In this document: piece after piece, positions 8,509 through 16,759 of the stretch
Numbering within the stretch: the stretch's first letter is position 1
Layout of the letters: every line of letters begins with the position of its first letter
Notes under the pieces: model-generated
Seen by the model: the letters and a program-made list of their open reading frames with translations, nothing else
The model's database searches: none
Told to the model about the DNA's origin: nothing
Translations under genes and position numbers: made by a program
NCBI GenBank assembly: GCA_910578215.1
Contig: CAJTPH010000024.1
Location: forward strand, 30,046-64,587
Direction: 5' to 3'
Length of the DNA stretch: 34,542 bases
DNA from: an uncultured Acetatifactor sp.
GTDB lineage: Bacteria > Bacillota > Clostridia > Lachnospirales > Lachnospiraceae

Positions 8509-8537
8509 TTGACACCATTGCCTGAGTATAGTATATT
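8509..8537 (+). promoter_or_regulatory. Promoter of the CNNM/CorC gene
   Basis: TTGACA (8509-8514), 17-base spacer, TATATT (8532-8537): a near-consensus vegetative promoter. The leader of roughly 90 bases contains a short GCCGGGA...TCCCGG hairpin (about 8569-8595) but nothing resembling a complete magnesium riboswitch. Confidence 0.75.
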
Positions 8538-8632
8538 AAATCATAACTATTCGGCTTCTGCCGGGATAATTTGTGTATTTTTCCCGGTTGGAGCATTAGC
8601 AAAATATAATTCAAAAAAGGAGTGAAATTTTC

Positions 8633-9946
8633 TTGGACGTCCCAGGTGTCATACAATTTGTTTTTCTTATTATTCTGGTTATTCTTTCCGGCTTTTTTTC
8701 TTCGGCAGAGACGGCTTTAACTACCGTCAACCGTGTAAAACTGCGCACTCTTGAGGAAGAAGGCAGCAAGCGCGCTGCAAGGGTCAACAAAATACTGGAA
8801 AATTACAGCAAGATGCTCAGTGCGATTCTGATAGGCAACAATGTGGTGAACCTGTCTGCATCGGCGCTGGCCACGACCCTGGCAATGCGCATCAATCTGG
8901 CTGTAGGAATTGCCACCGGTATTTTAACGATTGTAGTCCTGCTCTGCGGCGAAATCGTTCCCAAGACGTGGGCAATGTTCTCCTCAACCAAGCTCGCCCT
9001 TGCTTACAGCGGAATTATTTACGGCCTGATGCAGCTTCTTACCCCTGTTATCTTTGTGATCGACAAGCTCGCGAACGGTATTCTGCGCCTGATGCGCATT
9101 GACCCCAGCAAAAAGATCACCACCATGACCGAGGCGGAGCTGAGGACCTATGTGGAGGTCAGCCACGAGGACGGCGTCATTGAGTCCGAGGAGCGGGAAA
9201 TGATCTACAATGTGTTCGATTTTTCGGACGCGCTGGCAAAGGATATCATGATTCCCCGCATCAACATGGTAACCGTAGATATTGAGGACAGCTACGCCGA
9301 AATCCTCTCCGTTTTCAGGGATTCCATGTACACCCGTCTTCCCGTATATAAGGAGGACAAGGACAATATTATCGGCCTTATCAACATCAAGGATTTTATA
9401 CTGACGGAGGATGTGGAAAATTTCCATGTAAAAAACATCCTGCGGGACGCCCACTATACATATGAATTTAAAAAAGTGGCGGACCTGCTGATCGAGATAC
9501 GCGAGAAAACCACCAACATGACCTTTGTCCTCAACGAATACGGCGCTACCGTGGGCATGATCACCCTGGAGGACCTTCTGGAGGAGATCGTCGGCGAGAT
9601 ACGCGACGAATACGACGCCGACGAGGAGGAGCTTATCAAGCAGCTGGACGAGCGCACCTATCTGGTGGAGGGCAGCATGAAGCTGGACGACATCAACGAT
9701 GAGCTGGATACCAAGCTGGAAAGTGAGGATTACGATTCCATCAGCGGCATTATCATAGAATGCCTGAACAGCCTTCCCGAGGATAACGAGGAGGTCACTC
9801 TGAAAAACGGCATCAGGCTCAAGGTACAGGGCATAGACCAGAACCGTATCAAAAAGGTGCTGATGACCCTGCCGGAAAGCACGGAGGCACAGGAGCCCTC
9901 AGAGGAAGCCGCGGATACGGATGCGTCTACCCAAAGCGCCCCGTAA
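8633..9946 (+). CDS. CNNM/CorC (hemolysin-family) membrane protein with CBS pair
   Basis: A 437-residue protein of the CNNM/CorC family, associated with magnesium or other divalent cation export. Domain order: DUF21/CNNM membrane domain with four hydrophobic segments (about 5-190, starting ILSGFFSSAETALTTVNRVKL), a CBS domain pair (about 205-325, with DIMIPRINMV at its head), then a CorC/HlyC domain (about 340-415). The acidic, low-complexity tail (415-437) is common in the family. Translation begins at a TTG, with AAAGGAG ten bases ahead; no ATG or GTG lies nearby in frame. It is the only intact plus-strand gene in the first 33 kb. Its last 20 bases overlap the 3-prime end of the convergent pstB. 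Confidence 0.88.
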   Translation: MDVPGVIQFVFLIILVILSGFFSSAETALTTVNRVKLRTLEEEGSKRAARVNKILENYSKMLSAILIGNNVVNLSASALATTLAMRINLAVGIATGILTIVVLLCGEIVPKTWAMFSSTKLALAYSGIIYGLMQLLTPVIFVIDKLANGILRLMRIDPSKKITTMTEAELRTYVEVSHEDGVIESEEREMIYNVFDFSDALAKDIMIPRINMVTVDIEDSYAEILSVFRDSMYTRLPVYKEDKDNIIGLINIKDFILTEDVENFHVKNILRDAHYTYEFKKVADLLIEIREKTTNMTFVLNEYGATVGMITLEDLLEEIVGEIRDEYDADEEELIKQLDERTYLVEGSMKLDDINDELDTKLESEDYDSISGIIIECLNSLPEDNEEVTLKNGIRLKVQGIDQNRIKKVLMTLPESTEAQEPSEEAADTDASTQSAP

Positions 9947-10727
9947 TATAATCGTAGGTCTTCTTTTTTCTCGGTTTGAGAAAAAGCTCCCTGGCGGCGC
10001 CGAACTCCACCACCTCTCCCATAAGGAAAAAGGCCGTGTCGTCGGACACCCGCGCCGCCTGCTGCATATTGTGGGTCACAATCACAACCGTATATTTTTT
10101 TCTGAGCTCCACCATCAGATCTTCTATCTTCGATGTGGAAACCGGGTCCAGCGCCGACGTGGGTTCATCCATCAAAAGCACCTCCGGTTCCACGGCAAGA
10201 GCCCTTGCAATACACAGCCGCTGCTGCTGTCCCCCGGACAGCCCCAGCGCTGTTTTTTTCAGCCTGTCCCTGACCTCGCCGAAAATCGCCGCGCCCCTAA
10301 GGGACTCCTCCACAATCTCGTCCAGCCGCCGCCTGTCCTTGATTCCCTGCAGCCTGGGTCCATAGGCTATATTGTCATAAATACTCATGGCAAAGGGATT
10401 GGGCTGTTGAAAAACCATACCCACCTTTTTTCTGAGCAGTGTGGTATCCACCCTTCTGTCGTAAATATCCTCGCCGTCCAGAAGCACCTTCCCTTCTATC
10501 CTGACGCCTTCCACCAGATCGTTCATCCTGTTGATACATTTTAAAAAAGTAGATTTCCCACAGCCGCTGGGACCGATAAAAGCCGTAATCGCACGCTCCC
10601 TGATTTCCATATTAATATCCTTCAGGGCATGGTTTCCGCCGTAATATAAATTTAAATTTTTGACAGCTATCTTGATCTTTCCCATACCGCCTTCAGCCTT
10701 ATCCCCCTGCTTCCTTACAGCTTCCAT
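9927..10727 (-). CDS. pstB: Phosphate ABC transporter ATPase PstB
   Basis: The ATPase of the high-affinity phosphate importer, 266 residues. Walker A is GPSGCGKST, the Q-loop region reads VGMVFQQPNPFAMSIYDN (the PNPF element is typical of PstB), the signature is LSGGQQQR and Walker B is VLLMDEPTSALD, followed by the switch histidine in VTHNM. The start at 10727 has AAAGGA nine bases upstream; an alternative ATG at 10685 would remove a 14-residue non-conserved extension. It is the last gene of pstSCAB. No phoU follows because the convergent CNNM gene ends here; the two genes overlap tail to tail by 20 bases. Confidence 0.95.
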   Translation of the reverse strand: MEAVRKQGDKAEGGMGKIKIAVKNLNLYYGGNHALKDINMEIRERAITAFIGPSGCGKSTFLKCINRMNDLVEGVRIEGKVLLDGEDIYDRRVDTTLLRKKVGMVFQQPNPFAMSIYDNIAYGPRLQGIKDRRRLDEIVEESLRGAAIFGEVRDRLKKTALGLSGGQQQRLCIARALAVEPEVLLMDEPTSALDPVSTSKIEDLMVELRKKYTVVIVTHNMQQAARVSDDTAFFLMGEVVEFGAARELFLKPRKKKTYDYITGRFG

Positions 10728-10787
10728 CCTTTATGGTCCTTTACGCCCACTATCGCCCTCCCCATACCTCGCCCGGGCGCCCCGCCC

Positions 10788-11684
10788 CTACTGCTTCCTG
10801 CGCAGGCCGCCGGCAATTAACCTCAGTCCCCCGTTGATTATAAGCACAAGTATGATCAGCACGCAGCCTATGCCAAAGGCAAGCTCATATCTTCCGTCCT
10901 GCATCTGAAGATACAGCTCCACGGTAAGCGTTCCGCCCGATTCAAATATCTTGCCGAAAAGCCTTTCCGCATTCTCCGACAGCTGCCTGCCAAGCTTGGG
11001 AAGCGTCCTGGCGCTTCCCGCAGTAAATAACAGCGCCGCCGACTCCCCCACGATACGCCCCACTGCCAGAATTACCCCCGTCAGTATTCCCGGCGCAGCA
11101 CCTGGCAGAAGCACCGTCCTTATCATATACCATTTCGCCGCACCCATTCCCAGGCTTCCGCTCCTGTAGCTGTCCGGAACCGTCCGCAGCGCCTCCTGCG
11201 TATTCCTCACAATTAAGGGCAGCACCATCAGCGAAAGCGTTAAAGCGCCGTTTAGCAGAGAATATCCAAGTCCCAGAACCTCCCCGAAGAAAATATAGCC
11301 AAACAGTCCGAAGATAACGGACGGAATGCCCGAAAGAATCTCCGTGGCAAATTCAACCGCATTCACCAGCCTGCCGGGCTTCGCGTACTCATTCAGGTAA
11401 ATTGCCGCTCCCACTCCCACAGGCGTCGCTATCAGAAGCGTAATCGCCACCATATAAAAGGTATTGACAATATTGCCGGCGATGCCCGTCGTCCCCTTCA
11501 GCCCGCTGGTCACGGTGGTAAAAAAGCCCCTGTCCAGACTCCCGAACCCTCTGTAAAACACATATCCCACAATTCCCAAAAGAAGCAGCACCGATATAAG
11601 CGCCGAGGCATGTATCGCGGCGGAAAGGACCGCCTCCCCCAGAGTTTTCCGCCTTTTGAAAGGCTCCCTTTTAGCCATTGGCAT
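10788..11684 (-). CDS. pstA: Phosphate ABC transporter permease PstA
   Basis: A six-helix permease of 298 residues with the EAA-type loop around VPDSYRSGSLGMGAAKWYMIRTVLLPGAAPGILTG, the docking site for PstB. Together with PstC it forms the phosphate channel. The gene overlaps the end of pstC by 14 bases, so the two are translationally coupled. Two ATGs (11684 and 11678) share the GAGGGGGCGG site; the second has the better spacing. A roughly 100-residue stretch between helices contains SGIPSVIFGLFGYIFFGE, typical of PstA. Confidence 0.93.
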   Translation of the reverse strand: MPMAKREPFKRRKTLGEAVLSAAIHASALISVLLLLGIVGYVFYRGFGSLDRGFFTTVTSGLKGTTGIAGNIVNTFYMVAITLLIATPVGVGAAIYLNEYAKPGRLVNAVEFATEILSGIPSVIFGLFGYIFFGEVLGLGYSLLNGALTLSLMVLPLIVRNTQEALRTVPDSYRSGSLGMGAAKWYMIRTVLLPGAAPGILTGVILAVGRIVGESAALLFTAGSARTLPKLGRQLSENAERLFGKIFESGGTLTVELYLQMQDGRYELAFGIGCVLIILVLIINGGLRLIAGGLRRKQ

Positions 11685-12615
11685 CCGCCCCCTCTTTTAA
11701 AATACGGCTCATAGCCATATTGAGCAGCATGATAAACACAAACAGCACTAATCCTATGGTAAACAGCATCTGCCTGTGCGTTCCCTGAGAATAGCCCATC
11801 TCGCTTACAATCGCCGTCGTCAGAAAACGCACGGAACGAAAGGGCAGCGGCAGATTCACGCTGCTTCCCGACACAAGCGTAACCGCCATGGCCTCGCCCA
11901 TCGCCCTTCCAACCCCCAGCACCGCCGCCGTTACAATACCCGGCTTTGCCGCCGGCAGCACGGATTTAAAAACGGTCTGCAGGTGCGACGCCCCGAGAGC
12001 CAGAGACGCCTCCCTTACGCCGGGCTTTACCGCCCGTATATATGTCTCGCTGATATTGATAACCGTCGGCAGTATCATAATCGCAAGCACCAGCACGGCC
12101 GACAAGAGGTTTGCCCCTCCGGTAAACCGGTGAGTGTCGGAGCCTGCAAACAGCTTCAGCTCCAGCTTATACATCAGAGGATTCAAAAGATAAATCCCCA
12201 GCAATCCGTAGATGACAGAGGGAATTCCTGCCAGCAGCTCCACCGCGGGTCTTACTGCCGCCGCCACTCGTTTGTCCGCCACCTCCGCAAGAAATACGGC
12301 GGTCAGAATCCCTATTGGCATACCGATCAATATTGCCAGAAAGGTCCCCACAATGGACGTGAGTATAACATACAGAATACCGTATTTCGGCTCCGCCGCC
12401 GTGGGCATCCATTCGGTGCCGAACAGGATATTTTTCAGCCCTACCCTGCCGATTGCCGGCGCTCCGCTGATAATCATGTACAGAGTGATAAAGCCAACCG
12501 CCGCAACGGCAAGGATGGCGCAGGCCATGAAAATGAATTGCGCCGCCTTCTCCACCGCCGCCTTCTTCCACCCACTGTCTCTGTCTCCCATGACGGAAAT
12601 ATTTTTTGCTTCCAA
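11671..12615 (-). CDS. pstC: Phosphate ABC transporter permease PstC
   Basis: A 314-residue permease with an N-terminal helix (about 25-50), the LLAGIPSVIYGLLGIYLLNP segment, and the EAA loop VKPGVREASLALGASHLQTVFKSVLPAAKPGI. It pairs with PstA. The start appears to be TTG at 12615 behind AAGGGGCG; the next ATG (residue 9) has no visible ribosome site. Expression from a weak start would fit the much higher need for PstS than for the channel. It lies 112 bases downstream of pstS and overlaps pstA. Confidence 0.92.
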   Translation of the reverse strand: MEAKNISVMGDRDSGWKKAAVEKAAQFIFMACAILAVAAVGFITLYMIISGAPAIGRVGLKNILFGTEWMPTAAEPKYGILYVILTSIVGTFLAILIGMPIGILTAVFLAEVADKRVAAAVRPAVELLAGIPSVIYGLLGIYLLNPLMYKLELKLFAGSDTHRFTGGANLLSAVLVLAIMILPTVINISETYIRAVKPGVREASLALGASHLQTVFKSVLPAAKPGIVTAAVLGVGRAMGEAMAVTLVSGSSVNLPLPFRSVRFLTTAIVSEMGYSQGTHRQMLFTIGLVLFVFIMLLNMAMSRILKEGADANG

Positions 12616-12727
12616 TGCTATGTACGCCCCTTCTTAATTCCTATTATTTCTGTTATAATGTATTGAGTTACTCATTAATCCCTTTGTTTTCCTTCTGGTT
12701 TTTCTTAACCTGCGTCGGTTGTTTGCC

Positions 12728-13573
12728 TTACCTTACGGTAATCAGCCCCGCCTGCTCCGCGAGCCTCTGTCCTTCCCCGCTGTACACAAAATCAAACCAC
12801 GTCCGGACCAGACCGCTCTGCCGGGAAATCTCCCCCCTGGTGGCCATCACAAAGGGACGGCTCAGAAAATAAGCCCCCGATTTGATATTTTCTGCCGTAG
12901 GTTCCGCATTCTCCAAGGCAAGCGCCCTCACGGAAGCATTCACCGCATCCAGCGATATATAGCCGATTGCCCCCGGAGTAGAAGCCACTCTCGCCAGCAC
13001 GGCGCCCGTACTGTCCAGCTCGTTGGCATAGACGCACCTGTCCTCCACCTTTAAAATTTCCTCAAACGCCATTCTGGTTCCGCTGCCCGCCTCGCGCCCC
13101 ACAACCACTATCGGAATGTCCGCCCCTCCAAGCACCGACCATCGGGTAACCTCTCCCGTATAGATATCCGTAAGCTGCTTCCTGGTAAGCCCTTTCACTG
13201 TGTTTTCACTGTCCACACACACCACAATGCCGTCCATCGCCACAATGTTTTCCACCGCGCCCTTCGCCTTCTCCTCATCCTTAAGCCTCCGGGATGCATT
13301 TCCGATATCTGCGCTGCCGCCCAGGGCCGCCTCAATACCCGCCCCCGAACCCGTAAATTCTACGGCGACCGTCACATCCGGGTATCTGTCCATAAAGCTC
13401 TCCGCAAGGAAATCGGCAAGCTTCTTCATGGAAGTGCTTCCCGCCAGCTGAATGGTACCGGAAAGCTCTCCGTCCGGGTCTGCCTCCTTTTTTTCCCTGC
13501 AGCCCGCCAAACAGCCCATGACAAAAAATACCGCTCCTGCCAGTGCCAATAATTTATATGTATGCCCTTTCAC
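12728..13573 (-). CDS. pstS: Phosphate-binding lipoprotein PstS
   Basis: The extracellular phosphate-binding protein of the Pst system, 281 residues. The GTG at 13573 is preferred because a GGGAGGGC ribosome site lies just ahead and it starts a proper signal peptide; the open frame to 13660 adds a non-conserved stretch. The signal ends in a lipobox, with Cys25 (LAGC) or Cys21 (VMGC) as the lipidated residue. Phosphate-site motifs are IQLAGSTSMKKL near the start, the FTGSGAGIEA segment, and the GREAGSGTRMAFEE segment. First gene of pstSCAB, 103 bases after the amidase stop. I could not identify a Pho box. Confidence 0.93.
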   Translation of the reverse strand: MKGHTYKLLALAGAVFFVMGCLAGCREKKEADPDGELSGTIQLAGSTSMKKLADFLAESFMDRYPDVTVAVEFTGSGAGIEAALGGSADIGNASRRLKDEEKAKGAVENIVAMDGIVVCVDSENTVKGLTRKQLTDIYTGEVTRWSVLGGADIPIVVVGREAGSGTRMAFEEILKVEDRCVYANELDSTGAVLARVASTPGAIGYISLDAVNASVRALALENAEPTAENIKSGAYFLSRPFVMATRGEISRQSGLVRTWFDFVYSGEGQRLAEQAGLITVR

Positions 13574-13676
13574 AATGCCCTCCCGACATTCTTTTCTGTT
13601 ATGCCGCGCCCTCACTGCCCATGACGGCTGCACCACCGCCCCGCCGCACCGTCGCGGCACGCCGGGGCTTTAAACA

Positions 13677-14210
13677 TCACGTGCTCCACACCGTTGCGAG
13701 AATCCCGTCCGCAATTGCCTGCGCTATCTCGTTAAAGCGCTCGTCATAAAGCTGATTGTCAGCATCCGTATTGATAAAACCGACCTCCACCAGCGCTGCC
13801 GGCATCCGGGTCCTGTTCAGCACCACCAGATTCTGCCGTTCGTTTACACCCTGGTTTTCAAATCCCAAATCTGCCAGCCTGGAATTAATGTTATACGCAA
13901 GCCTTGCCGCCTCGCCATAACGGTTATATACCAATGTCTCCACCCCTGTATACTGATTCGGATAGGGGCTGGAATTTCGATGAAGCGATACGAAATAATC
14001 CGCATTCACGGCATTTCCCTCCATCGCCTTTTGATAAGGGGATTCATATACGTCCGAAGTTCTTGTGTAATATACCTCGACACCGTTTTGCTCCAAAATA
14101 TTGCCCACTGCCAAGGCGAGGGCAAGGACATCATCCTTCTCCTGTCTGCCGTTATATACAGCGCCCGGGTTTCCCCCTCCGTGCCCCGCATCGATTGCTA
14201 CTAAAGCCAT
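13677..14210 (-). CDS. N-acetylmuramoyl-L-alanine amidase (Amidase_3), no signal peptide
   Basis: A zinc amidase of 177 residues that cleaves the bond between MurNAc and the stem peptide. The metal ligands are visible: His in the opening AIDAGHGG, Glu in GRQEKD, His in VSLHRNSS, and the catalytic Glu in ALVEVGFINT near the end. The ATG at 14210 sits eight bases after a GGGAGG site and begins the catalytic domain directly. There is no signal peptide, no membrane helix and no cell-wall-binding domain. Such bare amidases are released by lysis, use another route, or act as phage-like or spore-related enzymes. It precedes pstS in the same direction; a GC-rich imperfect hairpin lies between. Confidence 0.88.
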   Translation of the reverse strand: MALVAIDAGHGGGNPGAVYNGRQEKDDVLALALAVGNILEQNGVEVYYTRTSDVYESPYQKAMEGNAVNADYFVSLHRNSSPYPNQYTGVETLVYNRYGEAARLAYNINSRLADLGFENQGVNERQNLVVLNRTRMPAALVEVGFINTDADNQLYDERFNEIAQAIADGILATVWST

Positions 14211-14223
14211 AAAAACAGCCTCC

Positions 14224-14248
14224 CACATATCTCTCTATAAGATATGTG
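14224..14248. repeat. Perfect 9-bp inverted repeat before the amidase ribosome site
   Basis: CACATATCT (14224-14232) and AGATATGTG (14240-14248) are perfect inverted arms with a seven-base loop. On the minus strand the GGGAGG ribosome site begins directly at the foot of the stem. It can be an RNA hairpin or an operator. Confidence 0.6.
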
Positions 14249-14292
14249 CAAGGCTTGTAATATGTGCCGCCTTTTGGAGGCAGGATTTTGGC

Positions 14293-14985
14293 TTATCTGC
14301 CGTCTCCGCTGAAAGAGCTGCGTAAAATCCCGTAAACCGCACACCATATTGCAAGACCGGCCACACAAAGTACACTCTTGTTAATCAGCCATATTTCGCC
14401 CCGCAAGCCCGCAAAATAAATAAACGGGTAAATATACCTTACTATGGGAATGCGCAGTAAACCCTGCGCCATCAGCGCCGCCAGCCATACCACACCGCCA
14501 GCCATGGCTCCAACATGCTCTTTTTCGGAGCAAATCCCGAATATCATGCTGATAGAAGACAGCACAAATGCGGTGGGAAAATAGCTCAAAAGCAATTCCG
14601 TGAAAGCCATTTCGCCACGAATCGCAGAAATAATCACCATTCCCATAACCGCAAATATACTGACCACACTTACAACGACAGCATACCGGAGGGTAAGCCA
14701 CCTGAAAACAGACCTGCTTTGAGCGGCAATCACATCATAATTATCATCCGACCTCGTTTTCCCCCACTCCCCTGCCGCAACCGCCGTATAAAAAGGAAAA
14801 ATCACTTCAAATCCCAAACTGCTTACGTTCAAAAGCTCTCCTGCAAAAACTGCAAGAAACACAAGAAATGCCACTAAAACAAAGGAAACGATATACAGGC
14901 TGCTCCCCATAAGCTTTAATTCGTTCTTCGCTCTGCCCATCAGCCTCCCCGCCGTCTGCGGCGCAGCTGCCGGTCCCCGCCTCAT
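14293..14985 (-). CDS. ABC-2 type permease, second subunit of BlaI-linked exporter
   Basis: A 230-residue polytopic protein with about six hydrophobic segments after a 25-residue basic N-terminus. The start is the ATG at 14985, which overlaps the stop of the preceding permease gene in an ATGA arrangement and has GGAGGAG just upstream. No family motif is strong, but length, helix pattern and coupling to an ATPase and another permease mark it as an ABC-2 exporter subunit. It is the last gene of the three-gene unit 16611-14293. The exported substrate is unknown; the BlaI-type operator upstream suggests a wall-active compound or peptide. Confidence 0.72.
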   Translation of the reverse strand: MRRGPAAAPQTAGRLMGRAKNELKLMGSSLYIVSFVLVAFLVFLAVFAGELLNVSSLGFEVIFPFYTAVAAGEWGKTRSDDNYDVIAAQSRSVFRWLTLRYAVVVSVVSIFAVMGMVIISAIRGEMAFTELLLSYFPTAFVLSSISMIFGICSEKEHVGAMAGGVVWLAALMAQGLLRIPIVRYIYPFIYFAGLRGEIWLINKSVLCVAGLAIWCAVYGILRSSFSGDGR

Positions 14986-15743
14986 TCGCTCCTCCAGAAT
15001 CTGCGTTTTGCCGTCAGCAGCGCCCATGAACCAAATCCGCCCGCAAGCAGAAAGAGCAAATTCGCCCAAACGCCTGCGTAATCTATCTGCGGATATTTGG
15101 GGTGCACCCATATGCAACGGAGCAAATTGCCGGATGTAATCAAATAAAAGGGCGACCCCTCCGCATGATTCACACAGGACGCGTTAAATACAAACAATAA
15201 GCCTGCCAGCAGGTAAAACAATCTTATATCTGTCAACGCCGGAAATGACGCCGCAGAAAATCCCACAAAAACACTGATCGGAACAATGGAGACAATTTCT
15301 GCCCTGCAGAAGCAAAGTAACATTTCTGGAACAGCCGGTTTTACAGGCACGGCGATAAAATAAATAAACTGATTTAATAAAAGAAATACCGATAACATGG
15401 TAAACGAAAAAACGGCTGCGGCAGTCAGCTTTCCCGTGATATATTGCCATTTCCTTACAGGCGCCGCCATCATCAAGGGCTTTACCCCTGCTTTTTCATC
15501 AGCAGGAATACAGTTGGATACTAAAAACATTAAACCCATAGCCATAATAAGCCCATAAACCCCAATGGTGCGGTAAATGAAATAATCCGGGACGGATAGA
15601 AATTCCAGCCGCGCAAGATTCCCGGCAGAGGGAAAGCTATCTGACAGCGAAATGGACAGCACCGCAAGGAGCAATCCCCATGCCGCCCTCCGTCTGATCT
15701 GCATTTTAAACTCATAGCAGACAATTGACCATACCCTACGCAT
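14982..15743 (-). CDS. ABC-2 type permease, first subunit of BlaI-linked exporter
   Basis: A 253-residue membrane protein starting MRRVWSIVCYEFKMQIRRR, the usual amphipathic cytoplasmic start of ABC-2 permeases, with about six helices. The segment ADEKAGVKPLMMAAPVRKWQYITGKL (about 86-111) is the cytoplasmic coupling region typical of this family. The gene overlaps the ATPase gene by 8 bases and the following permease gene by 4, a tightly coupled operon. Two different permeases with one ATPase suggest a heteromeric exporter. Confidence 0.78.
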   Translation of the reverse strand: MRRVWSIVCYEFKMQIRRRAAWGLLLAVLSISLSDSFPSAGNLARLEFLSVPDYFIYRTIGVYGLIMAMGLMFLVSNCIPADEKAGVKPLMMAAPVRKWQYITGKLTAAAVFSFTMLSVFLLLNQFIYFIAVPVKPAVPEMLLCFCRAEIVSIVPISVFVGFSAASFPALTDIRLFYLLAGLLFVFNASCVNHAEGSPFYLITSGNLLRCIWVHPKYPQIDYAGVWANLLFLLAGGFGSWALLTAKRRFWRSE

Positions 15744-16611
15744 TTATCTTTCCTCCCATACAATATACATAAGCGTCCTCCAGGGTTGCCGCCACGGCTG
15801 ACGTCTGTGAAAAGCCCCCGTGCTCATCCACAATTCTGGCTGCCAAGCCGGAGCCTTCATACAATACAGACAGGATAACCGCCTGCTTTTGCAATTCCAC
15901 TATCTGTTCTTCTTTTTCCAAATACAGTATTTTTACCTTTCCCTCCACACGGTTGAGCAGCCCATCGGACGTTCCTGCATAAAATAAATGCCCGTTGCGA
16001 AGCACTGCCAGCTCCCTGCAGATCTGGCGGACATCCTCAACTATGTGGGTAGACAATAAAACCGTTTTCCCCTCTCTGGCGTATCTGGAAAGAATACTTC
16101 TGAAGCGTACCCTCTCCTCAGGGTCCAACCCCGCTGTGGGCTCATCCACCACAAGAATTTCCGGTTCTCCCACAAGCGCCTGAGCTATGCCCGCCCGGCG
16201 TTTCATACCGCCTGAAAGCTGCCCTATCCTTCTGTCTGAAAAATCTGTCATTTCCACCTGCCTTAAAGCATTTTCCACTGCGGCTTTATCATATATTCCT
16301 TTTAATTCCGCCATATATTTAACGAACTCATATACTGACAGCGACGGATACATTGCAAGCTCCTGAGGCAGATACCCAATCAGCCTTCTGACCTGCTCCC
16401 CCTGCGTTTGTGTGTCATAACCGCAGACACGTACAAAACCTCCCGTTGGCTTGAGAATGGTTACAAGCGCCTTCATCAGCGTGCTCTTGCCGGCGCCGTT
16501 ATGCCCTAATAGGCCGAACACACCGCCGCCTGCCTGAAAGCTCACATTGTCCAGAGCAATAACACCGTTTTTATAACGTTTGGTTAGATTTTTCACTTCA
16601 ATGTTATGCAT
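15736..16611 (-). CDS. ABC transporter ATPase of BlaI-linked exporter
   Basis: A 291-residue ATPase of the drug/peptide-export class. Walker A is GHNGAGKST (about 35-43), signature LSGGMKRR, Walker B ILVVDEPTAGLDP, and the switch histidine in LLSTHIVED. The C-terminal roughly 80 residues form the regulatory extension common to ABC-2 exporter ATPases. The ATG follows a strong GGAGGAGG site. Upstream lies a perfect BlaI-type palindrome (16641-16656), so the unit is probably repressed by the BlaI protein encoded at 17709-18098. Related exporters give resistance to bacitracin and lantibiotics; the substrate here is not known. Confidence 0.9.
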   Translation of the reverse strand: MHNIEVKNLTKRYKNGVIALDNVSFQAGGGVFGLLGHNGAGKSTLMKALVTILKPTGGFVRVCGYDTQTQGEQVRRLIGYLPQELAMYPSLSVYEFVKYMAELKGIYDKAAVENALRQVEMTDFSDRRIGQLSGGMKRRAGIAQALVGEPEILVVDEPTAGLDPEERVRFRSILSRYAREGKTVLLSTHIVEDVRQICRELAVLRNGHLFYAGTSDGLLNRVEGKVKILYLEKEEQIVELQKQAVILSVLYEGSGLAARIVDEHGGFSQTSAVAATLEDAYVYCMGGKINA

Positions 16612-16640
16612 TTAAGCCTCCTCCATTTCTTTTTAGCCAT

Positions 16641-16656
16641 AACTACAATTGTAGTT
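16641..16656. promoter_or_regulatory. BlaI/MecI-type operator before the ABC exporter
   Basis: AACTACAATTGTAGTT is a perfect 16-base palindrome with the TACA-N2-TGTA core of BlaI/MecI operators. It sits 30 bases before the ATPase start, and a TACAAT inside it could serve as the -10 box, so repressor binding would block the polymerase. Confidence 0.7.
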
Positions 16657-16707
16657 TTATTTGATATCCTATCCTAATATTCTCCGTGGCCAGACAAAAT
16701 AGACATA

Positions 16708-16742
16708 CCGCTTTACAGATCCGACTGCCTCCGTGAAAGCGG
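16708..16742 (-). terminator. Candidate terminator hairpin after the M56 gene
   Basis: CCGCTTT and AAAGCGG arms (16736-16742 and 16708-16714 in minus-strand order) lie 17 bases after the M56 stop, with a U-containing but interrupted tail (TATGTCTATTTTG). The long loop makes it a moderate candidate. Confidence 0.4.
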
Positions 16743-16759
16743 ACGTCTCTGCCGTTTTC

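Noticed and set aside
8538..8632. Possible magnesium riboswitch before the CNNM gene
   Set aside because: The leader is only about 90 bases and shows one short hairpin, without the conserved M-box helices.
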